From Paenibacillus dokdonensis (GTDB lineage: Bacteria; Bacillota; Bacilli; Paenibacillales; Paenibacillaceae), in assembly GCF_004916975.1 (NCBI RefSeq), contig NZ_STGQ01000002.1:1254079-1318078 (forward strand): 64,000 nucleotides of DNA. The letters are read 5' to 3'. The stretch's first letter is position 1; each line of letters starts with the position of its first letter. A program made the position numbers and the translations under genes. Below the pieces are notes generated by a model. It made no database searches. It had not been told where the DNA came from and saw only the letters and a program-made list of their open reading frames with translations. Of the stretch, positions 34,025-42,793 are shown one piece after another.

Positions 34025-34321
34025 TTGAACAGACAGCATCTATCCCCTATGACGGCTCCAGATCTGACAGGGAATGAACCGGGAACGGCCGCTGCCGTGC
34101 AGGAGAAGGAGGATTGGTCGTTTGTGGAGCGTGAGCTTTCCCGGTCGCTTGAGAAGCATGTGAAAATAAGTCTGACGGTAGATACGGCGCATGGAACCAG
34201 CCAGCTAAGAGGGTTCGTGACGGTGATTAATACATATTTGAAGGAAATTAAACTGCGTGAAGAGGATGACTGGCAGTGGATCAGGTTCGATGACATCCGT
34301 TCTGTGCAGCCATCAGCCTAG
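34025..34321 (+). CDS. YolD-like protein
   Basis: A protein of about 98 residues of the YolD-like family, from the TTG at 34025 (GGAGATG 7 bp upstream); a GTG at 34010 would leave no room for a ribosome site. The core is LTVDTAHGTSQLRGFVTVIN followed by a WQWIRFDDIRSVQ ending. YolD proteins usually accompany a UvrX/DinB2-type Y-family polymerase and are SOS-controlled. Here the LexA box is present but the polymerase gene is absent. Confidence 0.78.
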   Translation: MNRQHLSPMTAPDLTGNEPGTAAAVQEKEDWSFVERELSRSLEKHVKISLTVDTAHGTSQLRGFVTVINTYLKEIKLREEDDWQWIRFDDIRSVQPSA

Positions 34322-34473
34322 TATAGATATGTTGACATATACCGTTGTCATCCGCATTCATTACCCAGACCAAGGTCTAGTATGTACACTGGTCTCCGGC
34401 TAGATGCACTCCTGGTTTTAATCGGTATAATGAATACCATACATAACCAGTGATTGATGGAGGGTAAACAAAA

Positions 34474-35349
34474 ATGCGTATTTCGTATAAGGGGATTGGA
34501 GCCGCGGCCATCCTTTCAGCGGTGCTTCTTGCAGGCTGTGACGAGGTGGATGACGCCGTGCAAAAGGTCAGGCAGGACGCGCACGAGGTTGCGACTGCTG
34601 CGGGAAGCTCGGTTGTAGGAACGGTGAATGGCATCGGTGACCGGATGAAGAGTAACGGTGAGCATATCGAGTTGACCGCTGAACGGGAGATGGGATCCGA
34701 AACGGTGCTGCAAGTAGACCATAAGGTAGGCAACATCACGGTTGTGCCGGGGACAGGAAATAAGGCATCCGTGAAGACGACGATCTGGTTCTTGAATGAA
34801 AAATCGTACCAGAACATCGTAGATGAGGCTGAAACCACCTTGATAGCAAAAAACGGAAAACTGGAAATCGTGACGAATCCGAAGGGGAATCCAAACGATA
34901 ATCTTTGGGACTGGGCGCAGTCAAAGTACGGTTACTCTGAATTGATGATTGATTATGAGGTGCAGGTACCCGCGTCGATTACGGATTTTGAGATTGAGAA
35001 TGACGTAGGCCAAATTACGATGAACAATGTGAGCGGCAAGTATCAGGTGGATAATAGTGTGGGTGCCATCGTGGTCAATGGCGCTCAAATCAAAGGCAAG
35101 TCCAGCATCAAATCGGAAGCTGGCAGTGTTCAGCTCGGTATCAGCGGAATGGAGAAGGACAGCAGCCTCAAAGTAAAAACCGATGTGGGCAGCATCCATG
35201 CGACTCTTGCGGATAGCCTTGCGTATACGCTGAAATTGGACAGTGAACTCGGCATCATATCCGGGGCATCCAAGGGCAGCAGCGATATCAATGGAGGCGG
35301 TCCATTGATCACGCTGTCCTCTTCGATCGGGGCAATCTCCGTAGAATAA
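34474..35349 (+). CDS. Lipoprotein with DUF4097-like beta-helix domain
   Basis: A 291-residue exported lipoprotein: signal peptide with lipobox LLAGC (Cys at about residue 24), a helical stretch to residue 55, then a repetitive beta domain. The repeats carry the DUF4097-type pattern of short strands separated by VG(N/Q/A/S)I turns, for example DHKVGNITVVPG, NDVGQITMNN, NSVGAIVVNG, KTDVGSIHATL and SSIGAISVE. Related proteins occur with anti-sigma or stress-response membrane systems; the function here is unknown. Confidence 0.8.
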   Translation: MRISYKGIGAAAILSAVLLAGCDEVDDAVQKVRQDAHEVATAAGSSVVGTVNGIGDRMKSNGEHIELTAEREMGSETVLQVDHKVGNITVVPGTGNKASVKTTIWFLNEKSYQNIVDEAETTLIAKNGKLEIVTNPKGNPNDNLWDWAQSKYGYSELMIDYEVQVPASITDFEIENDVGQITMNNVSGKYQVDNSVGAIVVNGAQIKGKSSIKSEAGSVQLGISGMEKDSSLKVKTDVGSIHATLADSLAYTLKLDSELGIISGASKGSSDINGGGPLITLSSSIGAISVE

Positions 35350-35416
35350 GGGTGCAGTATGCCACGCTGTTGATCGTTAAGCTTAATAAGAAAACCGCAA
35401 AGAAGCACGAAACCAT

Positions 35417-35453
35417 AATAAGCTGTCCCGGTATCTTACCGGGGCAGCTTATT
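35417..35453. terminator. Bidirectional terminator
   Basis: Stem AATAAGCTGTCCCGG / CCGGGGCAGCTTATT between the convergent lipoprotein and glycosyltransferase genes. Confidence 0.82.
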
Positions 35454-35455
35454 CC

Positions 35456-36601
35456 TTATGAACGATTTTCGTTTGCATCATCGTTAGGACGTTGTTGCTC
35501 CTTGCCCTTAGGTGCTGGAAAGGTAGAAGGAACCGCACCAAGCCGGTACAGCATGGCGATGAAATGTTCTGCATACAAATCAGCAGAGAAATGCTTGTGG
35601 ATATGCGCCTCTGCGCTTTGGATCAGCCGGTTTCGTAAGGGGATATTGATCATCAGCGAGAGGGCCTCCTTTACGGCTTCATCCAGATTGCCACGCGTAT
35701 AAAATTTTCCGGTTTTATTATGAAAAATAAATCTTCTTACACCACCGGAGTCCGTGGAAAGCACCGGGCAGTGGCATATCATGGCTTCGGCCACTGCATA
35801 TCCGAAACCCTCGCGGATGGAGGTGGATACGAGAAGGCCTCCTGAATCCCCGATAATGCTGAGGTAATCAGCCATCAGCTCATGTGGAATATTGGAATAA
35901 CGGAAGAGCCGGGAGGATAGAAGCGGATCCGCCTCAAGGATTTGATGGTAACCGGTTAATTCGGCGCTGTCAGACAAGGTGTCGTCATCAAAAAGCCACA
36001 GGGACAGACCGGGATGAAGCCTGATCAGCCGCTGACCCATCTGAAGAAATTCCCGCCAATTTTTGTTGGCCTGTATGCGCCCGATCCAGCCTATGATGGG
36101 ATAGGCCTTTTGCGGGTAGGCAGTATATCCGAAATTTTTGCAGTCAAGCGGGTCATCAAAGCAATACTGCTGAATATCCGGAAAAAAGGAACGCATGAGG
36201 CGGCGCAGATGCGCGGTCCGGGGGTAAAGCAGCGCATCGGCATGACGGTTAATCCCATCTTTGAAATTCTGCAAAATTTGTGTAGCTTCCTCGGGTGTTC
36301 CAAGCCCCTGAAATTCAAAAATAAGACGTCCGCCGTAACCAAAGCTGCTGATCTGTATTAGCATGTGAATATCCGAGCATACGATAACGGCATCATATTT
36401 TTCCAGCTCAATGAGATTTCGGATGGTATCGGAGTCGCTGGTAACGATCGTGCGGATATCTTTAATATTTTGGCGTCCTTCTCCATCAATATTGTACAAC
36501 AGATGGGATTCGATTCCATGATCCTTTAAGGCGTTGCTGCGAATTCGGTTCAAGGTCTCCATACCACCGCTGGGATTGAAAAAGGTAAACAGTATTTTCA
36601 T
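35456..36601 (-). CDS. Glycosyltransferase family 4-like
   Basis: A 381-residue GT-B glycosyltransferase. The N-terminus has the FFNPSGGMETLNRIR acceptor-side loop. The C-terminal nucleotide-sugar domain shows IIGWIGRIQANKNWREF and the retaining-enzyme motif STSIREGFGYAVAEAMICH with the two Glu residues. It overlaps the preceding GT2 gene by four bases (ATGA), so they are translated together. Acceptor unknown; the neighbouring small beta-rich proteins are candidate targets. Confidence 0.88.
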   Translation of the reverse strand: MKILFTFFNPSGGMETLNRIRSNALKDHGIESHLLYNIDGEGRQNIKDIRTIVTSDSDTIRNLIELEKYDAVIVCSDIHMLIQISSFGYGGRLIFEFQGLGTPEEATQILQNFKDGINRHADALLYPRTAHLRRLMRSFFPDIQQYCFDDPLDCKNFGYTAYPQKAYPIIGWIGRIQANKNWREFLQMGQRLIRLHPGLSLWLFDDDTLSDSAELTGYHQILEADPLLSSRLFRYSNIPHELMADYLSIIGDSGGLLVSTSIREGFGYAVAEAMICHCPVLSTDSGGVRRFIFHNKTGKFYTRGNLDEAVKEALSLMINIPLRNRLIQSAEAHIHKHFSADLYAEHFIAMLYRLGAVPSTFPAPKGKEQQRPNDDANENRS

Positions 36602-37833
36602 GGAAGCTCACCGAAAGGTGCGGCATGCTGGTGAAGCAATTCAGACAGAGCCTGCGTGTAAAATAGTTCATTGCTGCGAGCCGGGGCGGCTAAAAGTCCT
36701 GTTCGGTATCCGACCTCGGTATAATCGGGAGTATAGCAGCTGGAAAATGCGTAAGGCGGTGACTTTTTCAACTGCTGGTGAAGAATCTCCAGATCGGTCA
36801 AATAACCAAATTTTTTCAAATCGAGCAGCATAGCATAGGGGGTGTGCCTCTGAAGAATGCTGATTCTGGCAGCGGAAGCTGCAGATTGATAGGGATGCCA
36901 TTCAAAGATGGTCGTCGGATGGGCAATTTGGCAAAGCATGTTGTTAACCTGCTGGTCCGGGGATAGATCAAGGATACAACAAACATAATTGCTGAAGGTT
37001 TGCTCGTAGAGGTCTTCAATTCGCTCAACGGCTGCAGGAGAGGCCTCCCGCAGCGGGATCAGAAGAGCTATCTCCGGCGGAATGCCTCTGCGGCATCTCG
37101 CTAGATGTCTGGACAGGTGGAAGGCATATCTCCATCTCCTATGAGCCTCAGTTGATTTCAATTGCGATGAAACGCTGAAGGTCGAATCTACCCGGTAATC
37201 CATGAGTTCGACTGGAATATAACGAATATCGCAGTGGTCGGTTAGTTTTAAAAAGTAATCATAATCCTCCACGGGTGCTAGGCTGTAGCCGCCCTGCACC
37301 ATTTTGGCGTATACCGCTTTATACATGAAAGAGACGCCAACGATGGAGGAATCGAGCAGCTTCTCTTTGGGACGTCCCTGGTATTGGCGAAGCGCGGTTA
37401 GGGCAGCCTCATCATACAGAGGTGTATTGTGATTATCGATGTTCTGAAATGAACTATAAGCAAGACCCAAATTCTCGGGTCCTTTGGCAAGCGAGTTACG
37501 CAGCACTGCCAGAAACTCCGGCCTGTAAATATTATCACTGGATACCCAGGTTAAATAGAGGAGGGCGGGATCCTGGAACAGCACATCAAACCCGGTATTG
37601 AGCGCGTGGGGGACTCCCTGATTTATGGGATAGGAGACGATCTCCACGCGGGGATCATCGTTTGCGAACATCCGGATGAGGGGCTCCATTTCAGGAGCGC
37701 CGTCAATAACGATGATAAGCCGGAATTGACGCAGTGTCTGGTTCAATATGGATTCAAGCGCTGCTTTCAGAAACTCGGGTTTCTGTTTGTATACAGGCAT
37801 GACAACTCCCACATCCGTCAAGGCGTTCACCAC
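36598..37833 (-). CDS. Glycosyltransferase family 2 with C-terminal extension
   Basis: A 411-residue GT-A enzyme. The first 230 residues are a GT2 domain: VVMPVYKQKPEFLKAAL, IDGAPE, TWVSSDNIYRPEFL (the DxD-like position reads SDN) and PVEDYDYFLKL (the EDxD-like catalytic region). About 180 further residues of unknown fold follow. GTG start with a weak ribosome site. It forms a two-gene operon with the GT4 gene and is downstream of the small paralogue gene at 38030. Confidence 0.87.
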   Translation of the reverse strand: MVNALTDVGVVMPVYKQKPEFLKAALESILNQTLRQFRLIIVIDGAPEMEPLIRMFANDDPRVEIVSYPINQGVPHALNTGFDVLFQDPALLYLTWVSSDNIYRPEFLAVLRNSLAKGPENLGLAYSSFQNIDNHNTPLYDEAALTALRQYQGRPKEKLLDSSIVGVSFMYKAVYAKMVQGGYSLAPVEDYDYFLKLTDHCDIRYIPVELMDYRVDSTFSVSSQLKSTEAHRRWRYAFHLSRHLARCRRGIPPEIALLIPLREASPAAVERIEDLYEQTFSNYVCCILDLSPDQQVNNMLCQIAHPTTIFEWHPYQSAASAARISILQRHTPYAMLLDLKKFGYLTDLEILHQQLKKSPPYAFSSCYTPDYTEVGYRTGLLAAPARSNELFYTQALSELLHQHAAPFGELP

Positions 37834-37918
37834 TTCCGTCGAGATATACTATCATTGTATCGCCAGAATTAGGCTTTGCTTGTGCGGTTAACCATGTGTT
37901 CAGACAAAAATAACAGAA

Positions 37919-37951
37919 AAGGCCTGCGGATGAGCGGCCGCAGACCTTCTT
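37919..37951 (-). terminator. Terminator of the small paralogue gene (unit 1)
   Basis: Stem CTGCGG / CCGCAG around GATGAGCGG with AAGG/CCTT extensions. Nearly the same hairpin recurs at 38584-38619, part of a duplicated unit. Confidence 0.65.
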
Positions 37952-38029
37952 ATTTGAGAAAAGGGAATTATATGAGCGAAGCTTCACTAAGGCGGATAAG
38001 CGATTCTTAGAAGGTGGGGCGTGAGGATG

Positions 38030-38404
38030 TTAAGAAACAGGTGAAAGAGCTGCAATAGACGTTAACTCCGATTGCAGTACACGCTGTTCCGTAACAATAT
38101 TGCCGAATTCGTCAATTCCATACGTGGAGAAGACAACTTCAGCCGAAGGACTGAGGTTATCTATTTGTACTTCATAAGCGACATTACCCGCAATATAGAA
38201 CTCACGGATATCGGAAGAACTGGCAGGCACAATATATGAGGTGACATAGTGCGGGGTCAAGGTCAGCGTAGAATAGGGAACGCCGAACACTTGAACTAAA
38301 ATGGTAGCATCGATGGCGTCCACATTACGAACGCTAACTACAATATTGGTCGCAGCGGTACCTGTTGCTCTTGTGCTGGTGATCATTCCGGTGGTAAATG
38401 GCAT
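38030..38404 (-). CDS. Small beta-rich protein, paralogue of the gene at 28997
   Basis: A 124-residue Ser/Thr/Val-rich protein without signal peptide, homologous over its whole length to the protein at 28997 (shared IAGN-YEVQ and QRVLQ-ELT-I motifs). AAAGGAGTGAT lies before the ATG. Its promoter and terminator are duplicated immediately upstream (38584-38770) without a coding sequence. A spore- or cell-surface role is possible because of the small size, beta-rich composition and nearby glycosyltransferases, but this is inference. Confidence 0.75.
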   Translation of the reverse strand: MPFTTGMITSTRATGTAATNIVVSVRNVDAIDATILVQVFGVPYSTLTLTPHYVTSYIVPASSSDIREFYIAGNVAYEVQIDNLSPSAEVVFSTYGIDEFGNIVTEQRVLQSELTSIAALSPVS

Positions 38405-38431
38405 AATCTATCACTCCTTTCTTTCCTTTCT

Positions 38432-38503
38432 ATCATTAATATATTCAAGCGAAGCATGAAGTTTCGAGGCAGAAGCAGCGGGGTATATGCGTATTTATGA
38501 ATG
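38432..38503 (-). repeat. Upstream region copy 1 (of duplicated unit)
   Basis: Shares ATTAATATATTCA, CAGCGGGG-ATATGC and ATTT---AATG blocks in the same order and spacing with 38694-38768. It lies directly upstream of the gene at 38030 and probably holds its promoter. Confidence 0.7.
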
Positions 38504-38583
38504 CAGGTTGACGGATAAACAGGTCAAAGGAGAAATGAATTCCTGCCAACCGGATACATGCGGGTCTCGATGGACACCAGCGC

Positions 38584-38770
38584 AAAAAGCCTGCGGATGA
38601 GCGGGCCGCAGACTTTTTGCCGTGCAAGGGGAAGCTGAGTGAAGACTGAGGATGGCGGATAAACGAAAATGTGATATCATCTTCGTTTCTATTAATATAT
38701 TCAGATGGTAAAGGATGTTTCGTGATAGAAACAGCGGGGGATATGCTCATTTCTAGTAATGTAAGGGTTG
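38584..38770 (-). repeat. Duplicated promoter-terminator unit lacking its coding sequence
   Basis: On the minus strand this contains a second copy of the upstream region (38694-38768) followed, after only about 40 bp, by a second copy of the 3' flank (GGCGGATAAACGA at 38654-38666, terminator hairpin at 38584-38619). In copy 1 these two parts enclose the 375-bp gene. The coding sequence has therefore been lost here. Any transcript would be a short hairpin-ended RNA of roughly 100-150 nt. Confidence 0.7.
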
Positions 38771-38894
38771 GTCATGCCTCTTCCTCACATAACTGCTAGT
38801 GCATGTTACTGCTTTCATTTCAAAACGATGATAAAGAAAGAGAATATAAAAGAATAGTGAAGATTATCATATGTTTAATCGCTTACATGCCATT

Positions 38895-39030
38895 TTGGAA
38901 TTAACTATTTCCATGCTTATAATGTAAAAAGTGAAAAATCGGACCCGGCAAACCTGAGAGTGGGGAGCCATAAGCAGCAATCTGTTAGAGGAAGACGAAC
39001 GGACGCTTTAAGTCAAACATCATAGGAGGG
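38895..39030 (+). promoter_or_regulatory. Promoter and structured leader of the SulP gene
   Basis: TTGGAA (38895-38900) and TATAAT (38918-38923) with a 17-bp spacer give a leader of about 110 nt. It contains CCCGGCAAACC, TGAGAGTGGGGAGCC and ATAAGCAGC followed by purine-rich sequence. The GGCAAACC and GGGA-GC pattern recalls the core of GEMM-type (c-di-GMP-I) aptamers, but the diagnostic CGCAAAGCC is absent, so no known class is assigned. Confidence 0.45.
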
Positions 39031-39038
39031 TTATTTCT

Positions 39039-40493
39039 TTGTTTTTAAACTGGATTAAACAAGGCTTCTTTAGCAATGTCAGAAGAGATCTATTATCGGG
39101 ATTGACCGTTGCTTTCGCGCTTATTCCCGAGGCCATCGCATTTTCTCTTATGGCCGGGGTGGACCCGATGGTCGGATTATACGCATCATTTTTAATTGCT
39201 GTTTCTATTTCATTCTTTGGCGGGCGTCCAGGCATGATCTCGGCGGCGACCGGTGCCATGGCTTCCCTAATGGGGCCTATTGTTGCGAAGTATGGAATCG
39301 AGTATTTATTTGCAACGACCGTATTGACGGGGATTTTACAGTGGGTGATGGGGGCGCTGAAGTTCGGACGGTTTATAAGCTTTGTGCCGCAGCCCGTGAT
39401 CGTTGGATTCGTGAATGCGCTGGCGGTTGTTATCTTCATGGCACAGCTGCCGAACTTTGTAGGTGCCACCTGGGTGATGTACCTAATGGTTGCCGGAACG
39501 CTGCTTATTATCTATCTGTTTCCTCTGTTGACGAAGGCTGTGCCTTCAGCACTGGTGGCTATCATTGTCATGACCATCGTATCCGTCTTAACGCATGCGG
39601 ATGTCAGAACGGTAGGGGATATGGGAAACATTACGCAGACTTTGCCCTCGTTTCATATTCCTTCGGTGTCTTTGTCCTTTCATATGATCCTGACCGTGCT
39701 GCCGTATGCTCTGGCTTTGGCGGTGGTTGGAATGACGGAATCGCTTCTGACGGCAAATCTGGTGGATGAATTGACCGATACGGGAAGCAATAAGAATCGT
39801 GAGATTAAAGGCCAGGGCATCGCCAATATCATTACCGGATTTTTTGGCGGGATGGCCGGATGTGCAATGATTGGACAGACGGTGATCAATGTGAAATCCG
39901 GAGGGCGTTCGCGGCTCTCAACATTTGTGGCAGGCGTGTTCCTGCTGTTCTTGATTATCGTCCTGGGCAGCGTTGTGAAGGTTATTCCAATGGCTGCGCT
40001 TGTGGGTGTTATGGTGATGGTGTCCGTCGGAACATTCGATTGGAATTCACTGCGGACACTGAAAAAAGTACCGCTTGGAGATACCGTAGTCATGATCGTG
40101 ACCGTAGCGATTGTGGTTGCCACTTCGAATCTGGCTTTGGGTGTCGTGTCGGGCGTCATCTTGAGCGCGCTGCGGTTTGGCTGGAAAATGGCCAGGATTC
40201 AAGCCTTTACAGAAATAAACGAGGCAGGAATCAAGGTATACCGTATTGAAGGACAGCTCTTCTTCGGCACGATGTCGCATTTTATCCAGCTGTTTGATTA
40301 CCAGGATGACCCGGAACTGATGTTGATTGATTTTAGCCGCTCCCATCTGTGGGACCAATCGGCAACCAATGCCCTTTCGAAAGTGGTTGATAAGTACGAA
40401 TCTCTGGGAAAACGGGTCGCTGTAAAAGGAATCAACCAGGAAAGCCAACGTATCATGGATAAAATCGGCCTTTCACCGGATTCATCCCATTAA
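39039..40493 (+). CDS. SulP family anion transporter
   Basis: A 484-residue SulP/SLC26-type permease with about 12-14 membrane segments. The signature region GLTVAFALIPEAIAFSLMAGVDPMVGLYASF is at residues 22-52 (quoted in parts: LIPEAIAFS and GLYASF). A short cytoplasmic STAS-like domain (LMLIDFSRSHLWDQSATNAL) ends the protein. TTG start after GGAGGG. Substrates in this family include sulfate, bicarbonate and other anions; the choice is open. Confidence 0.9.
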   Translation: MFLNWIKQGFFSNVRRDLLSGLTVAFALIPEAIAFSLMAGVDPMVGLYASFLIAVSISFFGGRPGMISAATGAMASLMGPIVAKYGIEYLFATTVLTGILQWVMGALKFGRFISFVPQPVIVGFVNALAVVIFMAQLPNFVGATWVMYLMVAGTLLIIYLFPLLTKAVPSALVAIIVMTIVSVLTHADVRTVGDMGNITQTLPSFHIPSVSLSFHMILTVLPYALALAVVGMTESLLTANLVDELTDTGSNKNREIKGQGIANIITGFFGGMAGCAMIGQTVINVKSGGRSRLSTFVAGVFLLFLIIVLGSVVKVIPMAALVGVMVMVSVGTFDWNSLRTLKKVPLGDTVVMIVTVAIVVATSNLALGVVSGVILSALRFGWKMARIQAFTEINEAGIKVYRIEGQLFFGTMSHFIQLFDYQDDPELMLIDFSRSHLWDQSATNALSKVVDKYESLGKRVAVKGINQESQRIMDKIGLSPDSSH

Positions 40494-40551
40494 TATTTCA
40501 CATTATAAATCGGCTTCTGTAATTCTGAAGCTTCAGACTAAACAAGCATAC

Positions 40552-40588
40552 AGATGACTTCTGAAATGATCAGGAGTCATCTTTTTTT
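40552..40588 (+). terminator. Rho-independent terminator
   Basis: Stem AGATGACT / AGTCATCT with seven T residues behind the SulP gene. Confidence 0.85.
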
Positions 40589-40694
40589 GTCCGCATCGTG
40601 GGAGAATTCTTATCGAATTTCCTCTAGCGAAACATCGCATGTTTCATGAACATGAGGATACACTAAGGATAATTAATCCTATGAGGTGGAATAA

Positions 40695-41384
40695 ATGTCA
40701 CCGTCCTATATTTTACTAGTGGAAGATGAACATAACGTCTCGCAGTTCATTCAACTGGAGCTTCAGCATGAGGGGTATGAGGTGACCGTTGCTGTAAACG
40801 GAGAGCAGGCACTGGAATATTTTCAAAAGAAAGACTGGAACCTGATCCTCTTAGATTGGATGCTTCCAAAACTGGACGGGTTAGAGGTATGCAGGAGGAT
40901 ACGAAAAACAAGCGATGTTCCAATCATATTATTAACGGCACGTGACTACTTGGGAGATAAAATTGCAGGTTTAGATACCGGGGCTGACGATTATATTACC
41001 AAGCCATTTGAGATTGAAGAGTTATTAGCCAGAGTTCGAACCAATTTACGACGCCATACTCACGAGAGGAATCATTCGGAATCAGATGTTCTCCAAATGG
41101 AGGATTTAATCTTGGATGTCAAAAAGCGATTTGTAACAAGGGCGGAAGTTCGAATCGATTTGACGCAGCGCGAATTTGATTTGCTGTATTTCTTGATGCA
41201 GCATCAGGGAGAGGTTATCAGCCGAGACAGGCTATTATCTGTCGTATGGGGATATGACTTTGCAGGAGAGACGAATATTGTAGACGTGTATATTCGTTAT
41301 CTGCGGAACAAGATCGATCGGAATTATCATCCTAAATTAATTCATACCGTCCGGGGTGTTGGATATGTTCTTAGATCGGGTTAA
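40695..41384 (+). CDS. OmpR-family response regulator
   Basis: A 229-residue response regulator. The receiver domain (1-120) has the acidic pocket at residues 10-12, the phosphoacceptor Asp54 (LLDWMLPKLDG) and Lys103 (TKPFE). The C-terminal winged helix (about 130-228) has LTQREFDLLYFL and the usual HTVRGVGYVLR ending. AGGTGG precedes the ATG. The histidine kinase gene follows 11 bp downstream. The pair resembles ArlRS-type systems; a candidate binding site lies upstream of the neighbouring NlpC/P60 gene. Confidence 0.93.
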   Translation: MSPSYILLVEDEHNVSQFIQLELQHEGYEVTVAVNGEQALEYFQKKDWNLILLDWMLPKLDGLEVCRRIRKTSDVPIILLTARDYLGDKIAGLDTGADDYITKPFEIEELLARVRTNLRRHTHERNHSESDVLQMEDLILDVKKRFVTRAEVRIDLTQREFDLLYFLMQHQGEVISRDRLLSVVWGYDFAGETNIVDVYIRYLRNKIDRNYHPKLIHTVRGVGYVLRSG

Positions 41385-41395
41385 AGGACAAACGA

Positions 41396-42787
41396 ATGAT
41401 TAAATGCATAAAGAAAGCAACTCATTCATTGATGTTTCGCTTTACCTCTTGGTATGTGCTGAGTCTGATGGCTATCATCTTGTTCATCGGAACATGCATC
41501 ATGGGTGCTGTGAGTTACTTTCTCATTCAAGATACCAAGCAGGAGCTGCATGCTGTAGAACAAAAGATCATAGATTCTTTAGGATATATGGAAACGGATT
41601 GGCAGGATATGCTGGATGAAATATTGTATCCGGATCATGCCAATTATGAAGTGGCACTGGCAAATGCGGATGGCGGTGTCTTAGCCCATTCCCGTGGCGG
41701 TGCGAATAACCTGCAAGTGGATCAAGAGCAGGCAGACTTCAATTGGGTGAAGCTCTTTCTATGGGACCAGACCCAGGGGCTGTCGATCCAGGACGTGGTC
41801 TTGGGGAATGCAATGAACGGACAAAAAGTCACCATCCATATTCTTGTGCAGCTAGACAATATCGTGTACTTATTATGGCTGATTGTAAAAGTCATTAGTA
41901 TTACAGGTATTGTCAGTCTGTTTGCTGGCTCATACCTGATCTATCGTCTGACCAAAAAAAATCTGCGGCCCTTATTTGCTATCATGGATGCTTTGAGACG
42001 AATGGGCCAAATCACGGATGTAAAGGAGCGTATTCCCGTTCCGCCGATTCCAAAGGAATTGAAGGATTTAGCGCAGACTATCAATGACCTGTTGGATCAG
42101 CTGCAAGCACAGTTTGAACGCGAGAAAAGCTTTGTGTCGAACGCGTCCCATGAATTACGCACACCTTTGACGGCTTTCCGGGGTCATGTGCAGATGATGA
42201 AACGTTGGGGCAAACAGAATCCCGAAGTTTTGGAACAATCGATTGAAGCGTTAGATCAGGAAAGCCGGCGCATGCAGCGGCTGATGACGCAATTACTGAC
42301 ATTAGCGCGAACCGGAAATATTCAAATGAAAAAGGATAAAGTGAATGTGAGCCATACGGTACAAGATGCCATTCGGCAACTGTGGCGGAGAGATCTGAAA
42401 ATATCACTAAAGGAAATATTAAACCCTCATATGTATGTTCTGGGTGATGAAGAGCAGCTCAGGCAGGTGGCTGTGATTCTTTTTGAAAATGCCATACGCT
42501 ACACGAATGCCGGGGGGGCGATAGAAGTCCGGGTCTTTAAGGAAAATAATGAAATCTGTATCACTGTAGCGGATTCGGGAATAGGCATCCCCTATGAGGA
42601 TCAAGGCAAAATCTTTGATCGGTTTTATCGCGTGGATAAGGCCCGTTCCCGGGAAACAGGGGGAACAGGCCTTGGTTTATCCATAGCTAAAGAATTGGTG
42701 AAGAACCTTCATGGCAGGATTTCTGTAACCAGTAAACCGGGGGAGGGCAGCATATTTTCGGTGTACCTCCCGGTTTATAGTAAATAA
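41396..42787 (+). CDS. Membrane sensor histidine kinase
   Basis: A 463-residue kinase: two membrane helices (about 20-45 and 157-182) enclosing an extracytoplasmic sensor of about 110 residues, then a HAMP-like linker. The HisKA motif SNASHELRTPLTAF has the phosphorylated His at residue 252. The ATPase domain shows the N box (ILFENAIRYT), the G1 box (DSGIGIP), the F box (IFDRFYRVD) and the G2 box (GGTGLGLSIAKEL). It is the partner of the response regulator just upstream. Stimulus unknown. Confidence 0.93.
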   Translation: MIKCIKKATHSLMFRFTSWYVLSLMAIILFIGTCIMGAVSYFLIQDTKQELHAVEQKIIDSLGYMETDWQDMLDEILYPDHANYEVALANADGGVLAHSRGGANNLQVDQEQADFNWVKLFLWDQTQGLSIQDVVLGNAMNGQKVTIHILVQLDNIVYLLWLIVKVISITGIVSLFAGSYLIYRLTKKNLRPLFAIMDALRRMGQITDVKERIPVPPIPKELKDLAQTINDLLDQLQAQFEREKSFVSNASHELRTPLTAFRGHVQMMKRWGKQNPEVLEQSIEALDQESRRMQRLMTQLLTLARTGNIQMKKDKVNVSHTVQDAIRQLWRRDLKISLKEILNPHMYVLGDEEQLRQVAVILFENAIRYTNAGGAIEVRVFKENNEICITVADSGIGIPYEDQGKIFDRFYRVDKARSRETGGTGLGLSIAKELVKNLHGRISVTSKPGEGSIFSVYLPVYSK

Positions 42788-42793
42788 TGAACA

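Noticed and set aside
38935..38965. S-box (SAM-I) riboswitch suggested by CCCGGCAAACC
   Set aside because: The obligatory 5' element of S-box aptamers is absent and the order of motifs is wrong.
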